Source: Cerrena zonata
Lineage: Eukaryota; Basidiomycota; Agaricomycetes; Polyporales; Cerrenaceae
DNA: 64,000 bases
Reading direction: 5' to 3'
Assembly: GCA_038087015.1 (NCBI GenBank)
Contig: JASBNA010000004.1
Location: 1,240,001 to 1,304,000 of the forward strand
In this document: positions 44,992 through 55,400 of the stretch, in pieces
Layout: each line of letters opens with the position of its first letter
Numbering within the stretch: position 1 is the first letter of the stretch
Position numbers and translations under genes: made by a program
Notes under the pieces: model-generated
Seen by the model: the letters and a program-made list of their open reading frames with translations, nothing else
What the model was told of the DNA's origin: nothing
Database searches by the model: none

Positions 44992-46670
44992 ATGGCTATG
45001 GTCCACCTAGGTACTGACATCATGCTCAGTCGGAATTCCAATACCGTTGCCGAGGAGCTTCAAAACCATACCCAAGATGACAACTCAGTAGAGGAGAGCC
45101 AGTGCGATACACCTCAATCTTGTCAAGAAGCTATCGCATTGCGCAGAAGATCCAACGCGGAACTACCAGTGTCTCGTCTTCCAAACGAACTCCTTTGCCA
45201 TACCTTCTTGGAGTATATCACCTACTACGGCAAGGAGGAGGAATTGGGAGACCTCTTAACGGAAGAGGGTATACCATTCTGGAAGTGGTGGCTAATCCTC
45301 ACCCGAGTGTGCCGCCACTGGAGAACCGTCGTGCTTTCGACTCCCATGCTCTGGGCTGAGCTGAATCCGAAAGTGTGCAGGGATCCTAGCTTGGTCAAGA
45401 AGTTTATCTTCAAATCGAACCTAATTAATCTCAATATCAGAGTGGTGATAAGGCACAGCGATGATGAAGACTCCTTGCAAGACTCCGTATTGCACATCTT
45501 ACGCGAGTCATCGCGTATTGCGGCGATCCGTGTGCAGTGTCCATTACAGCAAGTGATTCTGGATTCAGCTTTGCAGAACGGAGCTGTTGGTCCATTCTCA
45601 CAACTTCGGGAATTGACTGTTCGCGCTAAAAATGAAGACGAACCGAGTATCCTTCCCTTGGTATTTCATGAAACGCCACGGTTCCTGACTCAGATTGACG
45701 TTAGTGGAGTACGCTGGGATTGGGCGATGATTGCCACCAAGCTTCCTGCGACGGTCACATACCTTAACATTACCCAAACTAGTGAGGATTCTGCTACAAA
45801 ATCCTCAGGTAGTCTGGAGGATGTTATATCAGCGCTGCAGAACATACCGCGGCTGGAAACCCTTCAACTTACACATTCCCTTCCATCGGCCACGGGCCCC
45901 AAAGCGATACAGCCAATACTTCTTCGTAATCTGAAAAAACTCATCATAGTCGATTCGTCTTCTTATGCTTCCGCCCTCATCCAATCTCTCGTGTCCCCAT
46001 CTCTCCACTTCATCCATCTACGCTTGATAGTCAATCTCAGAGAACATCAACTCTCGATGTTTCTCCCTTACACCATTTCGACAATTTTGTCTTATCGAGA
46101 CCGTATCACATGATGATCGAAGAGCTTCCCTCCGGCATGATTATCGATGGATGTATGGACAAATGCCAGCATTCAACGGGATTCGAGTTTAGGTTCCAGT
46201 TTGACGATCCTAGGTGGACACCGTTCGAAGCGTGGACATATCTGCTCGACGATACTGGTGTCAAGCTCTTCTCTTCTCTTACAGAGCTTGATATCTATCC
46301 TCTCCACGTAATACAAGCCCCCTACATGACAAGATTATTCGCGCATGCTGATCAGGTGGAAACTTTGAAGATTTCCGTGAGCTTCCTCCCAACCTCAGAA
46401 GCCTTATATAGCACATCGCACAATCCTTCGATCTTGCCCCGACTCAAAACGCTGACTTACCTCTGCGCGCATAATAATATCCGATTTAGGGAGGAGATGG
46501 AAGCGTTGTGCACTGCGTTGGAAAAACGCAAAGTTGTGGGGTATGGGCTTTCGCATTTCATATTATTTTCGCAATGTGAACTTGCACTGTCCAATGAAGT
46601 CCGCAGTAGGATACCAGCGGCGGTTGACGTTTACGACGAGAACTTTCCAGGGGGTATGGGGCGTTTGTAA
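44992..46670 (+). CDS. F-box/LRR-type protein, frameshifted
   Basis: Probable substrate adaptor of an SCF ubiquitin ligase, from a family much expanded in Agaricomycetes. The F-box spans VSRLPNELLCHTFLEYI to VCRHWRTVVLSTPMLWAEL, and irregular leucine-rich segments follow (FSQLRELTV, LLRNLKKLIIV, LSPSLHFIHLRL-like). Near 46051 the frame changes: a CTCTC run has two bases more than a frame-keeping CTC would need. The second half (MMIEELPSGMIIDG to GGMGRL) continues the same protein in another frame with natural residue use both sides. So this is one gene with a dinucleotide frameshift (real or assembly). It is intronless here. Confidence 0.78.
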
Positions 46671-46978
46671 GGTATGCCGGATCGATGGATGTGAATGGTA
46701 CCCAATTTTACACTTGTTCCAAACTCATCGTTTTCGAAATTCAAGATTTGCGTGAGGAAATGACATAGTGATACATATCCTGAGAGTGAATCTGAATAAG
46801 GGTTATAGTACAATAGAGGTCATTGAAAAGGTCATTAGAAACAATTGCGAAATAATGAAGCAAAAATAAAACTCGTCAAAAAGTGTCATCTAGGAAGACG
46901 CGCGAAAGAGTTCGAATGGATATAGAATTTTGTGCCAATAACAAGACATTCATTCTGCTGGAGTCGAGAGTCTCAGCC

Positions 46979-47721
46979 TTAATATGCGGCTCTTCTGTTT
47001 CGGTAGCTTCCGAAGATACCGCAAGCACTGGTGAAGAAAGCGATAATGAGGGATACAAGTGCGCCCAATACGATCCAGTTGGCGTTGCCGAATTCAGCAG
47101 AGAAGCCATTGCCACGGATGTGATCACGGGCGACACCGAAGAGGACCATCTCGATGACCCAGGCTACGAGGGTGGTGAGAAGCGCGAGTGCGCTGACGAG
47201 GGTCATGAAAACGGTTCCGGCGCGGTGGTATGCGAAGCCGCAGAGGCCGAAAATAAGAGCGATTCCAGACAGACCGGCAGCTGTTGAAATGAAAATGAGG
47301 GTCAATATAAATACCATAAGGGGTTTAGGTGGGAATAGACTTGCCGACAGGGATGAGAACGAGAATCCGGGTAAAGTTGTGGAATAGTCCACCGTTCAGA
47401 CGACTGTCACTGTAATGAAAATGTTCAGCATAGTGCTGCCAAATTATGTGTAGCAGAGATACATACCCAATACTTCCAGGGAAGAAATAGCCAACATGCG
47501 TGTCAGAACCGGTGAAACCAAATACACCAAAGTGGGTTTCGCCCCCGTTAGCATTTGTGTTGAGGAAGGATATGCGTTCCCATGTTGGCGAGGATACTGA
47601 AGCCTGTACAAGATGGTGAGACTTTTTGGAACATAAATAAATAGACAATACTTGCGATGATCAGGAGAACGGTAGCAGCAAACGTAAAGATGAGACCTGG
47701 TGCAGCAGCTCCGGCGCCCAT
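46979..47721 (-). CDS. SUR7/PalI-family four-TM membrane protein
   Basis: Plasma-membrane protein of the SUR7/PalI group, linked to eisosomes or ambient-pH sensing in fungi. The start ATG 47721 opens MGAGAAAPGLIFTFAATVLLI. An extracellular loop begins SSPTWERISFLN and contains THFGVFGFTGSDTHVGYFF. Then come three helices: AAGLSGIALIFGLCGFA, FMTLVSALALLTTLVAWVIEMVLFGVARD and NWIVLGALVSLIIAFFTSACG. It ends RNRRAAY. Three introns interrupt it. The last (47281-47344) has a GC donor (GCAAGT), and the frame needs it. The LINE is inserted about 400 bp upstream of its start. Confidence 0.82.
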
Positions 47722-48105
47722 TGTTGTAGATCTTGAGTCGTTAGGGTCGTGAAACTGTGATTCAGGAAAGGTGTTAGTGGTTGTGGGTGTGTAATGACGG
47801 GGTGGAAACCTACGAGGATGGAGTTGTGGGGGATGCTTGAGAGGGGGGGTGCGGACGGAGGAAAGGGAAGGAGGGGGTTATAAAAGCACTGGGAGCAGAC
47901 TCATAGTGCGGCTGGACGCGAGTCGGAAGAATACCGTGTCATGGCATTACGTCATAGGCGGAAGGTACCCCTTAAGTTCTCCATCATCTTACTAGATCTT
48001 ACTCCGCCCAACGCTCGTCTCCACTCTTGGTCCTCTACATTTTGGCTACATATTCTCACCTTTTTCCCAGGCGCGTATAGAGCGTAATCCAGAAGGCGAA
48101 TGGAC
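47722..48105. other. Upstream region of the SUR7/PalI gene, ending at the LINE insertion
   Basis: Non-coding spacer. With 58111-58622 it formed one divergent promoter region before the LINE inserted. Confidence 0.5.
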
Positions 48106-48119
48106 AAAACGTCAGAGTA
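48106..48119. repeat. Target-site duplication, left copy
   Basis: AAAACGTCAGAGTA, repeated as CGTCAGAGTA directly after the poly(A) at 58101-58110. The four A bases merge with the tail on the right side, so the duplication is 10-14 bp. Confidence 0.9.
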
Positions 48120-48191
48120 CCCCTAGCACGGTGCTGGCCTTGTCGTGGCCTAGGGGCTGAGTACCTCTTTGGAGGGAAGCTAACGAGCACC
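48120..48191 (+). ncRNA. HDV-like self-cleaving ribozyme at the 5' end of the LINE
   Basis: Helices in HDV order. P1 is CCCCTAG (48120-48126) with CTAGGGG (48150-48156). P2 is GGTGCT (48130-48135) with AGCACC (48186-48191). P3 is GCC (48137-48139) with GGC (48147-48149), loop TTGTCGT. P4 is CCTC (48164-48167) with GAGG (48172-48175). Joining segment J4/2 reads GAAGCTAACG, where the C of GCTAA (48180) is the expected catalytic cytosine. Cleavage is expected just 5' of P1, between 48119 and 48120, exactly the element's border with the target-site duplication. P1.1 is weak (possible U-A and U-G pairs between the L3 start and 48159-48160). No search or fold was run. Confidence 0.68.
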
Positions 48192-48864
48192 AACCGCCTC
48201 TACTGAATACCAGAGTAGAGGATGGCACAAATGTCTTACAGTTTACACCCCTCATCGAATCGTATGAAGTACATCCGATACAAAAACAATCAATCCATCC
48301 CCATACACCTTGTCTAACACCATCTTAAATAGCTAAAATGATACCTTTACAACAGCAGAACAATATAGCCTCATAATGGCCACACAGAATTCTGTAAATT
48401 CCCTCTTAAAAATGAATTCCTTCCTTGTCTGCGAGTTACTCGACTGGCGTCTAAAAACGAACGAGAGCAAGAGCCAAACCAAATAAGGAAACTTCCCCGG
48501 AGGGGGAGGATCCACACCACTAAACTACAAGAGGAAACAAGAGCCCCAAAGCTATGTGCTTGATGCTGACTGACATATAGAAGATCAGATAGGCATCTCC
48601 AGACTGCTCTGAACACCTCGAACCTTTCACTTAACCAAGACGACCCACAAGAAACTGATAATGTGTATCATCTTACCTACAATTCAAACCAAACAGACCT
48701 TATATCTCGCCAATCAATGTGGCCGCCACAAATTATTACCTTCACTGAATAGCAATCAATGGAATGTTCGACATAAGAGAAATCTGACTAACAGCTAGCC
48801 GATCACCGCTACAGCTGCGCAAACCACTAAATAGCTCACACCTAACATAACGCTTAAATAACAG
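48192..48864. other. LINE 5' leader
   Basis: About 670 nt between the ribozyme fold and ORF0. No long ORF or motif was recognised. It presumably holds the internal promoter and the leader of the element. Confidence 0.5.
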
Positions 48865-49597
48865 TTGCCCCCATCACCATCCCCAGAAATGTCTACTGAA
48901 TACTCCCCAACTGTCTCCCCCACTCTCCCTGTCAGGGCGCTGCTAATTCGCCCCAACGTTAACCTGCCTGACACCTGTACCTCTCACATCATCTACGGTC
49001 TCTTCACCAATCCAATCGCCTGGATCACTGCCATTTTCTCCTCCCGACCATTCCCCAAACCTAACGATGGGTGCAAATTCTGTGTAGACCGCGATCTCAT
49101 CTACTACAAAGGAAAAATGATCAGACTTGCAGGAAACTGGGGAAAGGGAAGAATCACCAACATTGACCACTTCCAACGAGACGTTGTGATAGCGAGGGTA
49201 GAAGGAAGAGATATTAGAACACCAGACCACATCGCGTATGTTGCCATCCCATACGACCACATATCCCTCAGCTTTGTCGACGAAATACGCTACCGACTCA
49301 CCAAACATGGTGAGGATGTTTATCGTGGCGACCACATTTGGATCGACCGAGAAAGCCGAGACACCCTGATGGTGTAAAGTAGAACATCTTATCTAATCAA
49401 ACTAATCATCGCCTAACGAGCTTCCACAGAAACCGCCACTCGAGGCCGAAGGCCTAACTCAGCAAAGTACTGTCATCACCTTCCGCTCGTGAGTAAAATA
49501 TCTAACTGACGCGAGACAAGAACACTGATCAAATACCATAACAAGATTTACATCGCACCTATTCACACCGACAACCAGTACTCCAGTCGAGGCATGA
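48865..49597 (+). CDS. LINE ORF0: extra upstream ORF, spliced, no known domain
   Basis: The open frame from ATG 48865 (or 48889) encodes about 170 residues to DTLM. Then an intron 49372-49429 (GTGTAA...CCACAG, CTAAC branch-like) and a second one (GTGAGT...ACAAG, from about 49489) join two short exons ending TPVEA. Conserved-looking core: CKFCVDRDLIYYKGKMIRLA, then GRITNIDHFQRDVVIARVEG and HIAYVAIPYDHISLSFVDEI. It could carry a small SH3- or tudor-like barrel, but I recognise no family. Such an ORF before ORF1 is not usual for LINEs, and the splice sites suggest it was derived from a cellular gene or is expressed by splicing. Confidence 0.55.
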
Positions 49598-50016
49598 CTA
49601 ACAGTCACTTGGCCCCGACGACCGTGGGGTCGGATTCTTACTATCTTCCTTAAACCTCCCCCCATCCCTAGATCGACTTTTCTCATTTGATTAACCATCC
49701 AAATTATGCATTCCCCGCTCCCGTCCCTTACCCGTTCCGTGACCGTAAATATACAATTCTACCAACCTACTCCCTTCTTTGCCGCTTCTTGGCCATCCTA
49801 GACCCTCCTTAGCCACTATGTATCTTACTCATCCTATGTTTTAATTCAATGTTCTACTTGGGACCCCCACGATGAACGGAACTGCAGACGCACAGACAAC
49901 GAACGAACTTAGCATGTGAGGCCGAAACTGCCCCACAGAACTGCCACCAGATGAGGACGGTCAACAGTATAAAAACGAACGAAATACGACAGGAAGGAAA
50001 ACACTCACTCGGGCTA

Positions 50017-52089
50017 ATGCCTAAACACAAACCCAACTCTAAACCAAGATATAAACCTGCTCGTCGAATGTCTTCGCGTTTGAACCCCTCTGCGAAACCA
50101 AGCAAGGCTGTGCCAGCTAGCAAACAACTTGGCGCCCCGCCTGCTCCGGTCACAGAACCTGTGACCAACTCCGACACGACAACAAAAACTGCCGGAACGA
50201 TCGCAGACACTCAAACTGAGACTGACCTTCCCTTCACGAACGACAATGACGACTACACTAGTGCCACTAGGAGACGCAAATACTCTCCTGTCATTATTCA
50301 ATGTCTCCCAGACGACGTTCCTGGTCGCTTTCCAATCCACACCAACTTCTTTGCCCAGCTTGACACTGGAGACACATCCGCCATCGCGGCTCCCACTGAT
50401 GGGCATGAACAAGACACTGTCGTAAGCACTACTTGACTCGCACAACTGATCACCACTAAGCAACACCCTTACTGCAGGTAGTCAATGATGGGGCCGCTGC
50501 GGTCTCTGACAGTAACGCGCTTGGTATCACCTCTACAGCCGTTACAGTCGATGACGACATTGAATTTGACATTCCACCCATCCTCGAGAAAGATGTGGAG
50601 ATGACGAGTGCCCCCTCCCAATCCATCACAGTCCAGATGGACAAGGGAAAAGGAAAGGCTACAGAGATTAGTGAGTTTACAGAACATACCGACCTTGACC
50701 AATAGACTGAAGCAACGACGCTAAGGTTCGGTGACCTTCATCACTCCCTCATCCACTCCCTCGGGTCCAAGTCGCAAACGTCAACGTCGGGAAATATCGC
50801 CTTCCGAATCTGACTACGCACCGGCCCAGGCGATCGCTGGCGAAATCGTCCTGACACGCGAAATCGAGCAAGATATGCCCAACCCTTTCACCTCATCCTC
50901 TAAAGGGTCCCCTCCTATCTCGATGAAGGCGTTCGAGGAGTACATGCTCTCTCAATCTACCCCGAGCGTCGCATCCACCTCACGCTCCCAAGACGGGAAC
51001 GTCACTCTCGAGAATATCACACTCGAGAACATTGGACAAATCCTCGACGCCGCAGATGCCACCAATAGTCAAGTAGCATCCGCCCCGCACGCTCCCCTCG
51101 AGTTCATGAGCACTCCAGATGAGGGATGGCCTCCTATTAACGACGGGAAGCTCGTCCGACTCGCGGAAAACATGAAACTCAGCCAACTAGCTGAATGGTG
51201 CAGAGCACAGGACGATAAGTTTTTCTTGCAGGTTTTTGGGACAACGGCACACAACAAGGACACACCATGGGTTGTAGCCCTTCTCCGCAGCGCACTCCAA
51301 CGTCTGGTGGGACTCAACGACCCGATCATTTCCACACCCAACCCATCTCCGAACTGGAGGGATTACCGCCCCCGCGCTTTCCTCCTCAGTGGCGTCCCGG
51401 CAGAAATTGGACGCCGCCTTCTCGAACAATTCTGCTGGTCAACACACGACATTGCCTTCTTTGTTTATAGATTCTCGTTCAACATCCCTCGCTACATCGG
51501 ACCTTTCATAGGATTCACCACTACCGATGCCGAGCTGATAAAACAAACCTTCCAGGCCCAGTTGAACACGCCCTCGGCGAGGGCTCTCATTGACCAGCTC
51601 CGGTCATCTAACGCCTTGCTCAAGCAAATGCCGCTCGATGCGGTCGTTAACATGCTCTCGCGTTCTGTTGAAACCGACATCCTGATCGTCGCCGAAGATG
51701 GTCGCCCGGCGATTCCTATTGCAAACCTATACATCAGCTCCCCAACCCAGGAGCTAGGCAAATGGCTGCTCTGGCAACAGTTCCTCCAACGCGCTGTATA
51801 TGCCACCCAGTACAACGGCACTGGTACCGGTCGACCACTTTGGAAATGCTCCGGTTGTCATGCTGATGACCACCCCAGAGGCCTCTGCAAATATCCCAAG
51901 CTCACCGGGTGGTTAACCCAACCCTTTCGATTCAACAACGTGAACGACAACACAGCGCAGTCCACGAACGGTGAAACAAACGGGCCACGCCCATCCGGCT
52001 CGCAGAACTACAGACAAAACCAAGGTAACTACAGAGGCTCTGGCAGAGGTGGCTACAGAGGGGGTCGGAACTACGGGCCCACTTACTAA
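50017..52089 (+). CDS. LINE ORF1: nucleic-acid-binding protein with zinc knuckle, two introns
   Basis: Gag-like protein that should bind element RNA. The start ATG 50017 opens MPKHKPNSKPRYKPARR, strongly basic; an in-frame ATG at 49951 is an alternative. Introns at 50422-50477 and 50671-50725 keep frame and join a Ser/Thr-rich N-terminus to VTFITPSSTPSGPSRKRQRR. The middle domain includes EYMLSQSTPSVASTSRS and a helical region from LSQLAEWCRAQDDKFF. A CX2CX4HX4C zinc knuckle (CSGCHADDHPRGLC) is followed by an RGG-rich tail (GSGRGGYRGGRNYG). The introns are unusual for a LINE and mean that genomic RNA is unspliced, while ORF1 protein would come from spliced RNA. Confidence 0.78.
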
Positions 52090-52479
52090 ATCTCACAATC
52101 CTTTCACTTATTTATGTCTTCTTGTCGATAACAGCGGACTTGGCGGGTAAACAGCTGAATGTAAAATACATGTACGACAGCGGACTTGGCGAGATACATG
52201 GCTGTGTAACAATACCTTAACAAATTATTTATGACATATACTTTGTTGATATGCCTTATACGACCCAACATCACTAAAACGGTTACGATGGGAAGGAAAA
52301 GTAAAGAAGAGGGAGCAAAACATACCGCCCAAATTTACTGACTGCCAAGCAGGACAGGAAAGCGGATATGCAAACAGTGAGGAAAGCGGATATGCAAACA
52401 GTGAGGAATACGACCTCACAAAAACGGCGACCTATTTAGGTCCGAACGTGCCATGCCGAGAGGCTGAAGTCCCCTGAAA
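52090..52479. repeat. ORF1-ORF2 spacer with short tandem repeats
   Basis: Two direct 24-nt copies at 52357-52380 and 52381-52404 (start GGAAAGCGGATATGC), plus two copies of ACAGCGGACTTGGCG near 52132 and 52176. The similar GCGGA(C/T) cores suggest one ancestral repeat. Confidence 0.7.
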
Positions 52480-55400
52480 GTGCCCACTCTGTATCACAGT
52501 CTGGACGCAAGTACGACGGACATAGTTCAAGGAAGGAAGCCCCGTTCTGGCCCCCCATCCTGGCAGACCGTTGCTAAGCCAGGTTTGGTAAATGCAACGA
52601 CCAACTCACAAAATTCTAATCGAACCAACAATGGGAACACGTCGGCTACTAGTCAAGGCCTCCACCGACCCGGAGAGGACCACCGTGTACCTGCCCACCA
52701 TGCCTCAAATGAAGGGTCGATGGATAACGGTGACAGGACTCCGAGCCAGCCACATTCTCGGAGAATGCACAGTGGCACAACCGCAGAGCGGGAAACACGG
52801 TCCTGGATCCACGGGACCACTGCCGACGCAGCGCAGGCGCTGCACCAACCGGCTGATACACCAACAGCTGGATTGGCACAAACAGACCCGACAGCGAACC
52901 AGAGACCAAAGAAGCGAATAAACAAAAATACTAAAGCCCACCTCAAAATCGCCTCCCTGAATATGAGGGGAGCAGGCACGAGCGCTCCTATGCACCCCAA
53001 TAACAAATGGAGTGCAATCAACTTCTTGCTGAGAGACAAAAAAATCGGAGTCCTCGCGCTACAAGAAACCCACCTCCCCGACACCTCAGTCACCAATCTC
53101 CATAACCTATACGGTAAACGAATGCAAATATTTCATTCAGCCGACCCAGTGGCCCCAACACAGAGAGCAGGAGTTGCGGTAGTTATTAATAGAGAATTAG
53201 CGAATGTAAAAGGGGCTACAAGCACCGAAATAATACCCGGACGAGCTATGTTAGTCAACATCCCATGGCATAAGTCACAAACGATATCCATTTTAGCTGT
53301 ATACGCACCTAACGACCCTTCCAAGAATAAAGCCTTCTGGCAGGAGATCAGTCAACGATGGGGTGACCTCAGCCTGACCCCGCCAGATATAATTCTAGGT
53401 GACTTTAACCTCGTCGAAGAAGTTATTGACAGACTACCGGCACACTCAGACGACCCAGATGCAGTAGCGGAACTGGCGGGTATGAAAAATTTCTTCCATG
53501 TCACGGACGGTTGGAGGTCCATGTTTCCGGACACTCGAGACTACTCGTTCGTACAAGACGCCACCGGGTCGCACTCACGCATAGATCGAATCTACATCTC
53601 GGACAACATGAGGGCATCCTTTGTAGACTGGGAGATCCAAAACACGAACGTACCAACAGATCACCGGATGGTATCGACGATCCTTGTAAACCGAAAGTCA
53701 CCCTATATCGGGAAAGGAAGATGGGTCCTACCAAAATTCCTACTAGGGGACAAGGAGTTCATGCATGAAGTCTATGAACTGGGACTAGCACTAGAAAAAG
53801 AGCTCGCAGATATAACAATGAGAGGCAGGACGAATGACAGAAACGCACAATCAACTTTTGCAGAATTCAAAGAAAATGTTAAGACGAGCGCCCAGATCCG
53901 CGCGAAGAAAGCAATTCCGAAAATGGAAAAGAAAATAAAAGAACTTAAAACCGAACTCAAACTGCTTACTAACGATGCTAGGATGGCAAATGAGGAGGAA
54001 ATACAGCTCTCTGCAGCCTTAATAAGAAAAAAGATAGAGGAATTAGAGAAGCAAAGATACCATAAAACGAGACTAACGACAATGGCCCGCTACCGGATCG
54101 AAGGTGAAACAGTAAGTAAATACTGGTCGCAAATAAATAAAGAAAAGAAACCACGGGATCTCATCTACGAGTTAAAACGACCTGATACCACTGGACCAAA
54201 TGGAACAAGAGACAGGAACCGAGACTACGAACGTCGCTCAGATAAGATGGCACAGATAATGAAGGACTTCTTCGATGACCTACAAAGAAAACCATACAAC
54301 GCGAGTGAAAACGAACGTCAAACTACCATTGATGAAGTGATTGCTATGATTCCAGAATCAATATCCCAAGGAATAGACATGTCGCCACTAGAAGCTGAAA
54401 TCACGGAAGAAGACATTACCAAAGCTTTAAAAATGACGGAGAATGGCAAAGCCACCGGCCTCGATGGGCTACCTTATGAGTTTTATAAAATACTACATGA
54501 AAACTATAAAACCGACACTCGGGCGGAGAAGAAAACCCCGTTCAATGTTATAAATGTCCTCACGAGCGTATACCAAGATATTGAATCCCACGGAAGTGAT
54601 CATTGGCAGGAAGCCCCCTTCGCACAGGGCTGGATCTGCCCACTCTGGAAGAAAAATGACCCTACCTTACCGGCGAACTATAGACCAATCACCCTGCTAA
54701 ACTCGGATTACAAAATATACACAAAAGCTATGACAACGAAGCTAGCGACCGTTGCACCAAAGCTAATACATGAAAACCAAGCTGGCTTCGTCCCGGGAAG
54801 GAACATATTCGATCACATCCAGCTGTCGAAATTGATGATTGAATATGCGGAAGCAATGGAAGAAAATGGCGCCATAATTGCACTGGACCAAGAAAAAGCA
54901 TACGACCGAATCGCACACGATTACCTATGGCGAGTTCTAGAACGCTTCGGTCTACCCGAACGCTTCATAAATGCTGTAAAAGCGCTTTACAGTCACGCAA
55001 CGTCAATAGTCATCCTTAACGGAGAACGTAGTCATCCTTAACGGAGAACGTAGTCATAGCTTTGAAATAACAAGGGGAGTACGACAGGGAGACCCCCTTT
55101 CTTGTCTTCTGTTTGACCTAGCAATAGAGCCATTAGCGGAAATGATCCGCAAGTCTGAACTGAAAGGATATGACATCCCTGGCATCAGGGACAAAGTCAT
55201 TACCACATTGTTCGCAGATGATACCACAGTGTATCTATCAGAAGGAGACCGGCTCGAAGATTTAGAAAAAATATTAGCAACATGGTGTGTAGCCTCCGGA
55301 GCACAATTCAATCTCAGCAAAACGGAGATAATACCCATCGGAACCACGGAATTCCGAGAAAGAGTAATACAATCGCGAAAACTGAATGACAACCTAGAAG

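Larger units (their letters stand above)
42535..45110. repeat. Tandem duplication, unit 2
   Basis: Begins TTAGGCTGATATTCAACG (about 42546), parallel to 39200. It contains seven-TM copy B and continues into the intact F-box gene, whose 5' end is the source of the fragment in unit 1. Confidence 0.65.
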
